From: Tetraselmis striata
Taxonomy: Eukaryota > Chlorophyta > Chlorodendrophyceae > Chlorodendrales > Chlorodendraceae
Direction of reading: 5' to 3'
Length of the DNA stretch: 64,000 nt
NCBI GenBank assembly: GCA_006384855.1
Contig: VCJN01001955.1
Coordinates: 1 to 64,000 of the forward strand
The notes under the pieces are model-generated. The model made no database searches and was not told where the DNA came from. It saw nothing but the letters and a program-made list of their open reading frames with translations. Positions 10,200 to 23,600 of the stretch are shown here, piece by piece. Position 1 is the first letter of the stretch, and every line of letters starts with the position of its first letter. A program made the translations under genes and the position numbers.

Positions 10200-12099
10200 A
10201 TGTTTATTGTAGTCCAAGGATCAGCAATATGTTTGCTTCCTATGTTTGCTACCTTGGATCACTTGGAACATATTTGTATGGTCGTGGCAAAATTATCTGA
10301 ACATTACCTACGTTTGCAACAAAAGAAACGTTTCTTTGGTATGACAACTATGGAGTATTTGGATTATACTCTATCTGATGGTAAACTACAAGTGTCTGAG
10401 TCGAAGATATCTGCGGTTAAAGACTGGCCAAACACTCAGAGTGAAGTACTAAGTTTTGTACATTTTTGCAATGTTTACTCTAAGTTTATACACAATTTCA
10501 TTGATTTAACCACTCCATTGACAGATTTGTTATGTAAAACAAAACCAGCCGGTGTAGACTGGAGACCTGACCGTCAGGAAGCTTTCGAGACTCTTCGTCA
10601 GCGTTTGATTTCCGCTCCTTGTCTGACCATACCGGAAATGGGCTTTGATGCGACGTTCACCGTAGCTACAGATGCGTCCGACGTACCGCTAGCTGCAGCA
10701 GTTTATTGCAGGGCGACCAAGGAGGAGGCTCTCAACCAGCAGCGTACTAGGCGCGGAATTTGAATGCAGTTGAGTGTGGGAATACTTACTCTGCGTATGA
10801 CCCAGAGGCTTGAGCCATCTGTGAGTCTATTAAGCATTGGAGGTGTTACCTTGAAAGGCAGCCGTCGATTCCTTGTTGTTTCAGACCATGACGCCCTACG
10901 GCACTTGCTCAGGCAACCTGCAGAACGGATGAATAGGCGGCAAGCTCGCTATGTTCGCGACTTACAGCCTTATGTAGGTTCGATGTCCCTTGCGTACAGA
11001 AAAGGCAAGTGGAATGAGGCAGATCCGTTGCCTCATAGACCGGAGTTTAAACCGTTTAAGTTTCGGCGGTTTTTATCGGACCGGGGATGTGCCGGACGCG
11101 GTTGAGACACTTGAAGGTGTACACACCCCATCACTATGAGCTGCCATAGCTTCTATGAGTGTGAGTACTCTAAATCGAAATGATGACATACTCGATATGA
11201 TACAAACAGGGTATGTGGCTATGGCATAGCAGCACCCGTCAAGCACATTCTATTCTAACGATTAAAGCTGTGACAGGTAAATTCTCAGGTGAGTTATTCC
11301 TGAAGGGAATATACAGGCTTCATGGTTTACTAAGGGTTCTAATTTCGGACCGTGATCCGAGATATTTATGTCGTCTTTTTGGCAGACTTTGTGGCGTCGC
11401 ATTGGCACTAAATAAAATATGTCTGGTGGCCAACATCCTGAAACGGATGGTCTGAAAGAAAGAATTAAAGCTATTGCATGTGGGTTGGCACGAGCGTAAT
11501 GTTGCTTTGATTGCATCAATTGGGTTGATCAATCGCTGTTGATGGAATGTTTTTATAATTCTAATCGTGCACTTGGTATTGAGCATATACCGTTTGAGGT
11601 CAATTGCAGATTTAATCCTGAAACACCTCCTGGCTTATTGTTTGCCATGAGGCCAACAATAAGTGTATCAGTCAGTGCTCAACAGAAAATCCAGGTTATG
11701 AAAGACATCCATGACTTAGGCAAACCGATTTTGGCGATTCAAAAGCATGAGTTAACTGTTCGTCCTACGGAAAGGCAACAGAGGAATGTTCCCGCTTTCA
11801 ATGTTGGAGATAAAGTGAGTATCGTAACTCGCTTGTTGAAAATCAAAGGCCAATCTAACCAGAAGTTAGTGGATAGGCAGTCGGGTCCTTTTCCGATTAT
11901 TGAAAAAAATGGCAATTATAGTTTTTTGCGGTCATGTCCGGTTGCATCTATTCGGCCGGTTGTGCCAATGATCACGGGTTCTGAGGAAGATCCTGACAGC
12001 CGGAAATTTGAAATTGAAACGATTGGGTATCACAACGCATACCACATGGCAGCATCATACGGTACATATACCCGTAGTCACAGGTACACATTGAACTAG
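10200..12099 (+). pseudogene. Ty3/gypsy retrotransposon pol remnant (RT - RNase H - integrase)
   Basis: Successive plus-strand frames give the C-terminal RT region (YLDYTLSDGKLQVSESKI, AVKDWPN, YSKFIHNFIDLTTPLTDLL), RNase H (FTVATDASDVPLAAAVY, then LVVSDHDALRHLL), the integrase core (GLLRVLISDRDPRYL) and an integrase C-terminal region (11539-12099, with FNVGDKVSIVTRLLKIKG). Frames break at about 10763, 11105 and 11455 and internal stops occur, so this is a dead copy. Gag, protease and the RT active site are missing on the 5' side. It is clearly richer in A+T than the surrounding DNA. No long terminal repeat was recognised with confidence. Confidence 0.85.
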
Positions 12100-12291
12100 T
12101 ACATGTACACATATTGTACATGTGCTATCTCGCGGTATTGTGTACTCGTATAATTGTCACAACCCCGGTCCCCCGCCCACCCATATTACGCCCGGCCGTG
12201 CGCCGCCGTAGCCAGCCGTTTTTCCTCGTGGGCGGTCGCTGCTCTCCCACCCGGCCGCCACCACGCGGCCGCCGCCCAAGACATGTTGGCA

Positions 12292-12772
12292 ATGTGCCTG
12301 CGCCCCCACCCTTCCTTGGATGTTTATTACCGGTAGTTGGGGTTTTATTTCCCTTGTCGTCTATTTAGCATGTGCGATACGGCACAAATACGGTGCTATG
12401 TCCGGTGCTAGTCTGCCGTACCGACCGAGGGGATGCATCGACCTGCAACGCCTCGAGTAGGACTTGCATCAACATCGTACTCTCGTACGGCGCCTCCGCG
12501 TGTTGTTCCCGACGCAGCCACCCCGAGTGGCGTTGCCCCCGGATGCTGCTTTGTTGTGTGCTTAAAAGCACCAGGGGGCTTGTCTGTCCCCATTTTTCTT
12601 TGTCATCGCGGCGCATCCATTATGGGGTCGCACCGTGACAGCCACACCCTCCCTACCCTCACTTCGTTCAACTTCACGGGTCGGCCTCTCAGGCCCGCTG
12701 GCCTCTCTAAAAGACTTGTAGTTATGCCAAAGCTCCTTTTCGGCCATGTGCCGGCGCCCCCACCCTTCCTTG
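12292..12772. repeat. 27-bp direct repeat pair about 450 bp apart
   Basis: ATGTGCCTGCGCCCCCACCC and the following bases at 12292-12318 recur with one mismatch at 12746-12772. The pair lies just downstream of the Ty3/gypsy remnant and could be part of an eroded LTR. The rest of 12100-12800 contains no recognisable gene. Confidence 0.4.
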
Positions 12773-12805
12773 AAGATTTAACAAATGATGAAATTAAGAT
12801 TCTGA

Positions 12806-15800
12806 CTTACATAAGTGCTTTAACATATGCGCATTACAAACAGAACTAAAAGCAACTATGAAAGGTTGCCAACAAACAAGCTTGAAAACCAATCAAGGTC
12901 AATCATGAGGCCAAGGAGCCAGGAACCAAGCAAAGAAGAGCCAAGGGAACCACGAAGTCTCCAAGCTGCCAAGGAACCAAAGGGTCAAGGGAAGCACTTA
13001 AGCCACGGAACGACAAGAAAGACCGAAAGGGAACCAATGGGGACCATCGCCCCGGGGTAGGCCATCAGGCGCGGCGAGTACGCTTGCAACCGATGACCCG
13101 GGTCATAGCAACATACACCGGCGGCCGACGAGCGACGCGGCGAAGGCGCAGGAGCACCATCACGTGCCGCGCGCGCCGCCGCGACCCCGCCAAGAACGTC
13201 GTCTGCATATGTCATGTTGCTGATGAGCAAAGAGAAACGGCGGCGCCACGCAAGCAGACAAGAGCTTGCCGATTTTTTTGCCAATGTGCGTGTGGCTAGC
13301 TTCGCGAGCTCCACCAAGAAGGCCTCAGCGTGCGGGGCCAGCGAGCCGAACTCGGAGACGGCGAAAAGAACAAAGCGAATAAGCATGCCGGCGGCGTTTC
13401 GGACACCCTCGTCATACTTTTGGATTTTGTGGCGCTCTGCGGCCCGCAATGCAGTCGTTGAATCCGAGCTCGACACGCCGAGGGCAAGGGCTATGGTGGT
13501 ATCGACAGCAACCGTGTTCCCGCGGATACCGCCATACCCAAAAAGCCCAACATCGGCCTGCCGCGGCCGTTGCTGCCCTTCGGAAGAGAAACAAGCACCG
13601 ACGGATCCGTGAGGATCTGGACACCCACGCTTGGGGCGGACTTCACGTCGTGGCAAACGTCGGAAAGGCTATGTGCTGACCACTCGTATGCGGCGTGATT
13701 GGAGTCGCCCCCAGAGCAACGTGCCACGTGATCAACGTACGCAACCGCCCAAGCTGAAGGAGTGAATTCCACGCCAGCATCCTCAAAACGGGCCAGGATG
13801 CCTTGTACCGAGAAGGAGCAAAAAGCACAAGGGCATGGCTCGCGGAGGGAGAGGACAGGAGAAGCCGGAAGTCCAAATCGGCGGCAAGCGGCAACGCGGA
13901 ACATGGAATCGTAGCACTCAGGGGAACGCTCACGGACTTCACCAAGGCGACCCTCACTTGGAGGCGGATCAGTCACAAAGAACGCTGTCGCAGCGCGTAA
14001 GAGGTGGCCCCAGAAGCAATTACTGTCATGGCCGCTTGTAGGCATACGCGCAGCAAGCTTTGCGAAGCGGGCCATGTGGATGCGGTGGCTCAGGGTTTCT
14101 TGGACTTTCCGCATGGAGTGCAAGGGGAAGTCCGAGTAATGCGGGATAGCTTGGAGGTCGGCCGCCGAGCGCATCGTAGACGCCGACTCAGCCCTAGCAG
14201 CCGAGCAGCGCGCTGGCACGGGCAACGGGAGAGCGCATGGAGGGGAGCAACTTTAGGGCAGAGGCCAACGGCCTCCCTAGATCCTCGAGCACCCCGTCTC
14301 CACACTCGTCAACGACACTATGGGTATGAGCAGCGCGAAGCTCGACATCCCACATCGGCGCCGACACGTTGGCGTCGGAATCGGGCGCCAACGCTTGGGT
14401 GGCCAAAGTCTGTTGAATCGAGGACGCCCCAGCAAGGTAGATGCTATGAAGGCTCGATACGCGTAACGGCTCGGAAAGGAACGCGCCAGCGTCGCTCAGG
14501 GTGGCGTGTTGAGCACGGAGGAAAGTCACAGCCAACAAGGGCGGCATCGCCGATGTGGGGGGCATCTGCGATAACCACGTTATCGCTGATGCCGAGGACG
14601 CCAAATTGGACCGGGAGGGACAGCTGCGTGCGCATGGAGGGCGTATCCAAGAGGTCGGGGCTAACACCCCAAATGCCGGCGAGCGTTGAAAACGCGGCGG
14701 CGTCTGCATCTTCGAGGAAGGGCGTAAGTTTGTCGACATACCCCCTTGAGTGACCCAAGCCCCGAGGCGTGGAGCGGAGGCGGTGGTGGCCGAAACGGCG
14801 GTTGCAAAATTGCAGTAAACGAGTAGCGGTGCGGGAGTGGAAGTGGTCGGCCAAACCGATAAGCCGGGAGCCAACTTGGTGAATTTTTCGACCGTTTTGT
14901 GCAACAGGTCCTGGCGAAAGTAGCCGAGCCCACAGGGGCACCAAGCACCTTGATTCCGGACGAGGAGGCTGCAACACCATGCAACAAATGCCCAAAAGGA
15001 AGGGCGCCGAACGGGGGCGAAGAGCCAAGCTGATAATACGCTTATCGTTTGCGAATGGTGACGCTTAACCCAACGGCGGCAAAAGCGGACGGGGCCAACC
15101 ACGTATAGCATGCGCAAGTCCGTCACCAGTGCCTACCAGGTTGGCGTCGTCAGAGAAGGCTGCAACACTGACGGGGGGCAACCGAGGCGATGCGAACATA
15201 CACTCGGGCAGCGACGGCGGCGAATAGATAGGATGGGGCTGAATAAGACGGAACCCTACAGGCGGACCCCTCGACGGCTTGGAATCCGGACAGAGGGGCC
15301 GGGTTGGGAGCCGTCGAAAACGTATAGATTGGACTCTTGACCATTAAAAAAAAAAAAGCATGCTGATCGCCGACTGCAAGAGAGGCTGCCAAACAGGGTC
15401 CTCGAGCAGTGTGCGGAACATTTCGGAACGGTAGAAAGAATTAAACGCGTTCTCGGCCTCGAGCTGCATTAAGACGAGGATGGATCCGAGTCTACGAGAG
15501 ATCGCACAAGGAATTGAACGAATTCCACGCCACCCTTAACGCCAAAACCGAACAGGCCGCGGGCGGCAAGCCGTTGGGCAATGGGCTCGCCACGAGGCAG
15601 CGCGCAAGAGGACGCACATAGCGTACCGGACGAGCACGCTGCCGATGCCAATGGGCCGAACGGACTCCTTCATGTCTCCAGCACTAAGTTCCAACGCATT
15701 GCGCTCCGCCGACGTGAGCTTACCTAGGGGTACCAAGGTAGCGGAGGAAAGCTACTTGGCGACGCCAGCAGGGACCTCCGCATTTTATACCGGAAAGACA

Positions 15801-16500
15801 GGAGAGTCGAGTCAAGGAAATCAAGTTGCGAGGCGCCGCCGCGGGCACCATGATATCAAAACACGAGCGCGCAGCCGGGGGCATATCGCCCAAACCCTAC
15901 GCGGTACGTGCCCCCCCCCCCCCCCCCCCCACCATGGAGCGAGGGAGAAGGACGGAAGCCGGCTGGGCCGCGCCCGCCGCATAAGACCGAAGGTGCCGAC
16001 CAAGGCCGGACGCATAGAACCACAAGCCGCAGCGCTGGAACGCCGACATCAAATGCCGATCCGCGTCACGAGTAGGACATCCGTCGGCCGGCCGGGCGGC
16101 TAAAAATGCCGGCGAGGAGGTCACGTGGGCCCGCAAATCATTCACGCGTGGATATCGGGCTTAGCACACCCGACGCAATGGAGGGTCGCAGGCTGGCGCG
16201 GCCCAGCACCCTGTGATAGCGGCACCGGGGCAGGCGGGGTCTCTGGAGGAGGGCCCGAGGGGGCAATGGGGGCATCGGGATGACGACCAAGGGCAAGGGC
16301 CGGTGGCGAGCAATGGTTGGCTGCACTGGCTGGCTGTGGGCTGACGACTCGGAGGGGGTGAAGACCGCGGGGGAAGGCCCAGAACTGCTATCACCGGAAC
16401 GAGAAACCAAGCGAGCGCCGTCCGGTGTACGGGTACCAGCACCAGAAGTACTAGCGGCAATAGGGGTACCGGTACAAGGGCGGAAACTAGTGCTCAAATA
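12806..16500 (-). mobile_element. LINE family 1, longest copy, degenerate
   Basis: Minus-strand copy read from about 16500 down to its 3' end (TGTAA, complement of 12807-12811). Pieces in order: a possible N-terminal region (15800-16500, with CGLWFYASGLGRHLRSY, like half of a zinc finger), RT finger and palm (RPIGIGSVLVR near 15660; FGFGVKGGVEFVQFLVRSLV near 15500; AENAFNSFYRSEMF near 15430), the RT active site FSDD (15140-15164 region), the thumb (VLGAPVGSATFA near 14950), then the CCHC knuckle (CPCAFC...HVARC, about 13850-13710) and the endonuclease-like domain (to about 13200). Many frameshifts are present. The 5' border is not determined; the 46-nt C run at 16554-16599 lies just outside. 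Confidence 0.75.
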
Positions 16501-16553
16501 AGGACGGGGGGCTGCGAAATATAAGGCAGTTAGGATTAAATGTTATGTTTTAG

Positions 16554-16599
<46 letters not shown>
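16554..16599. repeat. Poly-C tract, 46 nt
   Basis: An uninterrupted run of 46 C on the plus strand, the longest homopolymer in the window, next to the presumed 5' end of the 12.8-16.5 kb LINE copy. A shorter C run lies at about 17151-17169. Confidence 0.95.
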
Positions 16600-16601
<2 letters not shown>

Positions 16602-19600
16602 AACTATCTTTCATTAGGTCTGATAATACATAGTAGAACATGCCCTCAGCTGAATAAAAACTCCCACTGGCATGACTTTTCTGAACTATTTCAATGCATG
16701 GCTGTGTGCAACAGGAGGGTGTTCCCTGCCATATGCAAGCATAAAATGGAGAGGGGGTGGGGCACTTTCGGGAACTATCAGCAAATGACGGTCGGCATCT
16801 ATCAAGGCAACCCAACCATATGGTGGCCCTATCCACCCCTCCATGCAGTGCTATGCCGCCCTGACCTGATGTATGTCGCTGCTACTTGTTGCTACTGTTG
16901 TGGCTGCTTTGCCCTCTGCTCAACCCTGTTACGCAATGTTGCCTGCCTATCTAGCTCATGAGTGTCCACCCTGGCGCATCGCCGCCGCCGCTTTTTAGTA
17001 CGGTATCGCTTGCCTGGATGATATACATACCGTTGTCATTGCGGGCGCATACGGTGCGGCGGCGGTGAGAGATAGACCTAGCTCAGGCCTCCAGCCGCCC
17101 AACACTGCTCAAGTCCTGAAATGCAAGTTTCGACCCCAAATTAAAGATCCCCCCCCCCCCCCCCCCCCCGCCGCCCCCCTCAGTTTCTCTGGAAATCCGG
17201 AACCTAAAACATAACATTTGATCGTAACTGCCTAAATGATGATGAATCAATGACGATATATTAAACTTCTGCCTTATAGTTGCATATTTGCATGTTGAAC
17301 TTGTAGCCTCGAATCACCCCGATTTGCGGCTGGAGGATTTGCGACTGGCCTCGCCGGTACAGCGCTCCATGTAGCGCTCCATGCCGGCTGAGCGCTCCAT
17401 GTTGGGCGACATACAACGGGGGATGGCAGTGCAAGATGCGGCGTGGCACAACACGGAGCCGAGACAGAAGGGCCCTCTTCGAGACATATTGGATATGTCG
17501 GAGTACACGGGCATGGTCTTCGGCACAACAGTGGGTGACGAGGTAGGTGAGCAAGGCGGGGGTGCGCCGCACTATGCGCGGTGTTGCACGCCTGGCCGCG
17601 GATCGGGGTGCCCTCTCATTGCGGGGCACTCGGTGCACCAGCCCGGCTCACCATGAGGCCCTACTCGCAAGAGATTTCCTCGGGGTCCTGAGCTTGGTGG
17701 CGGCTCGAGAGCGTGCTCGCTGCCTCATCAGACGGCGCAGATTCGTTCGCCATCCCGTTGCCGAAGCTGCACGGCGCGTCCGGGGATCACCCTCGCACAC
17801 ACGTGCCCGGACTCTGAATCGTGCGCGCATCACACATCCATGCCGGTTCGTGCGGGATGCGGGCCACCTTTCGGCGGCTTGCCGGATTGATTTTTTAGCA
17901 CTGCTTCTAGCGGTAGGTGGATGATTTGTTACTCGCCTTTTTGTAATTCACAACCAGGATTACGACCCCTTGATAGCCTCTAATCTCTCGGCGGTCCGCG
18001 AGATTCTCGCGGCGGGCGGAGCTACGACACTGGTGAGAATCCGCGTCAGCATGACGTGTACAGCCACACACCATTAATATAATTGATGGCAACACCGGGG
18101 CCGGCCGGCAGCATTAAATTATTTTTGCTATTATTTATATTATAGTCGCTATATATATCAAAATCGCTATGATATATCGAAATGCCGGCTATTATTATTC
18201 TCTAATACATTCTGCGAGGAATCAGCACCACTCTGCTACTCAATGGCAACAGTCGTACATGTAAATCCTTAATGTAAGGATTAGATGAACGATTTAAAGG
18301 ATAATATAAACCCGCTGATCTGCTGTATCGGGGGCTTCGGGGCGGGCCGCAGCAATAAGCTGCTAGCGACTCAGGATTAGATATGGATAATGCTGGTGCG
18401 CGTTGCCCGATGCCCCACGCGGCAAACGCGTCGTGGAGTTGTAGTGTTGATGAAGGTACCGGTAAAGTCGCCGTTGAGGGTACAGTCGTCTTACTTACTA
18501 CCTGTACAGCAGTCGCGCTGCGAGGAAGCGCCCGGGGAAACAACCGTTGTGGTACCTGTAGCGGCTAATGATATCCGCAGCCGTTGCTGAAAAGGGTACA
18601 GTAGGCGCTATCACTCGCAGAAGCAAAGCAGCTTCACTCCCTGGTCGCGCTAGACGAAAACGAGCGAACGATACTCTGCTATAGAGTTAGGACTGCCGTG
18701 CCCCTCAGCAGATAAACTACAGGCAGTGCAGCCGCACTTCCGGGCCATCTCTGCTTGCTGACCCACATACTACCTGTAGCTCGACTATGCCGCCGGCTCC
18801 TCCCTCCCAGCCCTTCGCGGAACGCCAAGCCAGGCGGAGACGAAGCTTGGACGAAGTCAGGCGCCTGGAGTCAGAACGCAGCGTTGTTGGAGATGCAGTA
18901 GTGGATTCGGCTCAGAAGGCCGTAGTAGCCAATAGCAGAAATGAAGAGCGCCGACTTGCACCGCAGTACTTGTCGATGAAGAAATTTCCCAAGAAGATGT
19001 TGGACTGACTCGCTCAGCCGCCGGAATGAATAGATCATCGATAGGACTAACAGCTCTTGTGGCGCGAGACGTAGTAATGTTGTCACGATGGGCTGTGGTA
19101 AAGATACACGACTCGACTCACGAGCTGCGAGCGGCCGAGCAAGATAGTTGGATCGACTACGAGTCTACGAACTCCCTACTACGTTGAATACAATAGCGAT
19201 TTTACTTCTCAAGCTCGGGAACCTTCGCCGGCGCGCCAACGAGGAAGCACGGCATCTTCGACGGCATCCAAGGTCGAGCTCGAAAACTCCTACTTACTCG
19301 CTAACCATATCACATATGCCGTTGAGCATCGGGCGCCAATTGCTTAGTATTAGTCTTCGAACAGTTCTACATATGGCGGCATGGCAGGGCGGCTGCATAC
19401 GTGTAACAGTATTGTAACACCAGTACCGCCCCTTAGACGTGTCCAAGTTGTCGCTGACGCCGACGCTACCATGCGCCGAGATGACGACTGGAAATTCATT
19501 GAGATCAAACGAGGCCATACTGCCCATAGCCTCCCGGCAGTGCAGCGCTGTCGACGTTATACCGCGTGGCTGATGTATCCACGACCCCTGCCTGTACGAC

Positions 19601-20666
19601 CTGAAATAAGTGACTGTGATATGCTAGTAGTCCGCTTCCACGCGGAGAGGGCGCGTAATCTTTGCTTGTTTATTAATAGAGCTGTAGCCCACGGGGCTTA
19701 ATATTGCCTCGTGCGTGGTTTCGGAGCTGCTATGGTATACGGCGCACTCGAAGGACTACTGGTTGCTGCGACCTGTTCCTTGCCTCGGTGCCTCTTGCTC
19801 TCCATCTTGCGCACTGTGGCGAGAAACAACACGCAAACACCAGACAACACCACCGCGCAATAGCTTCGCTACACGTCACATCAAGCATACTAGCCAGCAA
19901 CGCCACAGCACTGCATTCAAGGGAGTGGTGGCGAGCACCGCCGCCTGTTGATACTGTCGTGTCACATCGTGAGATGGGCAGTCCATCATCATGGGCAACA
20001 TTGCCCGGGCCGAGCAGGCGCAGGCTTGCAGCTCCCGGTCCGGCAGATAACGCACATGCTGGTAGCGGAACGGGGTCGTGAGGATGCGACTCGCACGTTG
20101 CTGGGTACGCCTCATACACTATGCTGGCCAAAAATAAGGCTGCTCCCGGCTGCCATCGTCATATTATGGCATCGTCCATTCAAGGCCCTATATCTGATTT
20201 TGCTCGAGCCCCTATTTATAGCTACTGCCTGTAGTGGACATGCTGCTGGATACACCGCCGCAGCGCTGCTAACCCATGCCGGTAGTGCACAATTGGTTTT
20301 TTTAGAGGGGGGGGGGGGGGGTTGATCGTGCAGCATCCTTTTGTATGTAGGACCTCATAGCTCAAGTGAGCCTTAAACAGGATGACACCGCTTCCTGGTA
20401 ACGTAAGCGGCTACATCCTCCCTACGGTTGATTGTATGTATGGCGGCAGCGGGAGCATGAGCTGGGGAAGGGGGTCGCAAGAGGGAGCTGGCGGGTGGCA
20501 CAAAACATGCAGCCCTGTGACACGGCGCGGACACTCGAGGGAATGCCCGTAATTTACATGAATGTGCCAGTGTACAGTGATCCGTGCACACCTGTGATCC
20601 GTTCTCCCAACCAGCGCTCCTCGCGGATGATGCATGAGGAGCCCCGGGCGCTGCCATGGCGCATCG
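16600..20666. other. No assignable gene; probable repeat remnants
   Basis: I found no protein family here. Seen: three close copies of GCGCTCCATG around 17365-17400; an A+T-rich patch at 18110-18200 with the motif TAGTCGCTA; and broken plus-strand frames in one register at 18787-19008 and 19381-19701 with a basic, Arg-rich product that could be a decayed gag-like ORF. A G run lies at about 20307-20321, about 350 bp beyond the stop of the next gene. Confidence 0.35.
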
Positions 20667-23600
20667 TCACGCAAAAAAGTCGCTCTGCTCGACCATCTCC
20701 ACGCGGCGCGCAGAGTCCATCTCTGGGACGGCGCTCCGTGCGTTTGACGCTGCGTCGCCGCCGCCGCCCCCCGCGCTTGGGAGCTGCCCCCCCGGCCCAG
20801 AGGGAATGGAGGCTGCGCTGCGGGAGGTGCTGCCAAGCGCTTCCAGCGAGGCGGTCCGCCGCCGCGGCTGCGTCGTTATCGCAATGGGCGGCCTCCCCGG
20901 GGTGGCGGCGTTTGCAGACATACGTGGCTGCGTCAAGTGCTGTGCTGCCGGAGCGGCGACCCAGTCCAAGGAGACGCGTGCGCCGGCCAGGCTGCGGTTG
21001 CGCGCCGGCGAGAGATGGGCAGGCGTGGTGGCAGTGCGGCTGGAGCTGGCGGGGGACGCGCGGCGGTGGGCGAGCGCGATGGGGCGTTCGTCCTCGGCGC
21101 TTATCAAGCTCTGCTGCGAGGCGCGCCGGCTGGGCGGTGCGGCTGGCTCGATGATGATCGCCGCGCTGCGCTCGGATTGCTGTGTGGGGGGGCGCTGGTC
21201 GAGGGAACGTCGCGCAATGCGCCGGATCGACTTGTTCCGCCGCCTGCTGCCCCCGACGGTCGACCCGCTGTTGGGCTGCGCGAGCGAGCGGGCGCTGGGG
21301 TCGGTGTTGGCCTCGCCATCGTGAACGGCGGCGAGGAGCGAGCGCCCGCTGGCGTGTGTCGTGCCGGAGTGGTGGGAGGTTCCCGATGGCAGAGGGATGA
21401 CAGCGTTAGAGGGCGCCCAGGAGGAGAAAATGTTGGTGCTTGCGCTTGACAAGGCGCGGGACAGAGTGGTGTTCATCTTGTTGCTGAGCGAGCGGATGGC
21501 GGTCGTCATGGTGGGCTTCAGCTGCGGTTCGGCCGCAGTGCTGGCCGCGCTGGGCGCGGCGGCTCTCCTCTTAGTGGCGCTGCTGAGCGAGCCCAGAAAC
21601 GCCTTGCGCCCAGCGCTCTGGCTCGATGCGCTGCGGCTCCCTGCCGCCAGCGCCTTGTTGCCGGGCAGCCCGATGAGCTTCTCCATCACGTCAAGGTACT
21701 CGGCCGGCAGCTTCCACGTGCGCACCATGTCCGTGAGGCACGCGACCGCCCCCGCGTCGCCCGGGTCCTTGTCGCCGCCGTCTGCATCGTCCTCCAGCAC
21801 CAGCGTCTGCAGCTGGTCAAAGTCCATGACGCGGAAGACGTGCAGCTGCACGCCCAGCAGGATGTTGGCCCGCCGCAGGGAATGCTCCCCGGCGCCCTTG
21901 TGCACCTGCGTCGCGATGCCGAGGAGGTAGCCGTTGCGGTTGTCCACCTCGAGGTCAAACTTGGGCTTGATGTTGCGCCAGATGCCGCCGCCGGGCTCCT
22001 GCCAGGCGTACTTGTTTATCTGAAACGCGCTGTCCATCTCGACGCCCTGGTGCTTCAGCTGCTTCGAGGCCAGAAACGCCTGCAGCGCCTCGCCGTCCAC
22101 GGGGATGACCACCTTGGCGTGCAGCGTCTCCAGCCGGTTGGCCATGTAGGTGGAGACGCGCATCAGAACAAAGATGAAGCCCGCCAGCATCCCCCACGCC
22201 ACCAGGTTCAGCGCGAGGTACACAAAGGGCACCCCCGTGATGAAGGGCCGCACGTAGACCGAGATCCAGTCGATGCTTAACGAGATGCCCAGGTAGGAGC
22301 CTGGTCAGGCATTCGAAGTGCAGCCAGAGCGTCAGTGAGCATGCGGGTGGGCGCGCGTACAACCGCGCTTGTGATAGGCTGTCATCAAGGCCAACTTCGA
22401 TGTACATAATAACAATGGTGAAATAGTTGCTAGAACAAATGCCGGAAAGCCAAGGGGTACTTTGGGTCTCCACCATATTCCTGCCGCGTGCTTATTTATA
22501 AGTGCTTATGTGATCGGTCTTGGAGCCTCGGGCTGCCGGCGCACCGATACAAACACTTATCATGAGGCCTACAATTGAGCTTGCATGCAACCTAGAAGAG
22601 CAGTTGCTATCCCCTGTAGCTTCGTCTACCTCTGGCAGGCAGGGCAGGCTCTTATTAGCGCCGGCGCCCGTCGCTATCCACAGGCCTCCAGGCTCTCACC
22701 GGTGATGCGGTCCAGGGCCTGGAAGGCAAGGCTGCCCGCAAACACAACGTTGATTATCTCGAGGCTGGTGGTGTTGCGCGCCTCGTCGCGAAAGAGCTCC
22801 TCCAAATTCTGCAGCGTGAGCAACAACTGGATGAGATCCTCGCCATAGCCCTGCAGCATGCCCCATCTCTAGCTAGAAACGCATGCACATGTATCTAATA
22901 CGTATATATATATATGTGTATATATCTAGACATTTACTTTTACCTATTTACTACGTGTGTAAATGTAAATGCATATGCAAACCCTGAAACCCATCTATAT
23001 GCACATATATGTGTATATATACACACATAGTAGACATAGGTAGCAGATAATTAAAAATCAATATAAACAGAAACATATAGGTACAAATATAGATATGAAT
23101 ACAGATATATATAGATTAAAAAAATTATATATACGTGTATACATTACATAAATAGGTACACGTAGATATTGTTACATGTACATATTGTTACATATACATA
23201 TGTGTGTATCGGCACACATATTTATATATGCATATATGCGTTATATATACATATATGAATATCCATACAAATATAACATATATATACATAGATGTATATA
23301 TGCATATATGTGTCGATGTCCATATCCATATCTATATATACACACATACATATAAATGTATATATATATGTATGTATATATGCATTTAAATACATAAATG
23401 CATCTATCCACACGGTAGACATCGGTGAAAAGTAGACCAATGTAGAGACAGAGAAACGCCTAGACACATACATGATGTAGATAGAAGATTATAATATTCA
23501 CTGCTCATCCAGGCAGCGCATGCGTTGTGCAGCAGAAATGGCAGGCGCTAGTCACCTTGGTGTTGTCCCGGAGGCCTGCGCTGAGCTTGAGGCGTTGCGA

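Noticed and set aside
10140-12099. An active Ty3/gypsy element
   Set aside because: The frame is broken several times, the RT active site, protease and gag are absent, and no matching LTR pair was found.
16554-16599. Long homopolymers as assembly padding
   Set aside because: They contain real bases of varying length, occur mostly in introns with strong strand bias and are bordered by unique sequence, so they are more likely genuine, although exact lengths may be unreliable.
20432-21450. Plus-strand open frames opposite the large gene
   Set aside because: They are Arg/Ala/Gly-rich antisense shadows of GC-rich codons in the last exon of the minus-strand gene.
20667-22253. Treating the 528-codon frame as a stand-alone gene
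   Set aside because: It begins at a non-ATG codon and continues upstream without a stop to a clean acceptor at 22300 that joins in phase to the exon 22868-22700, so it is the last exon of the large gene.
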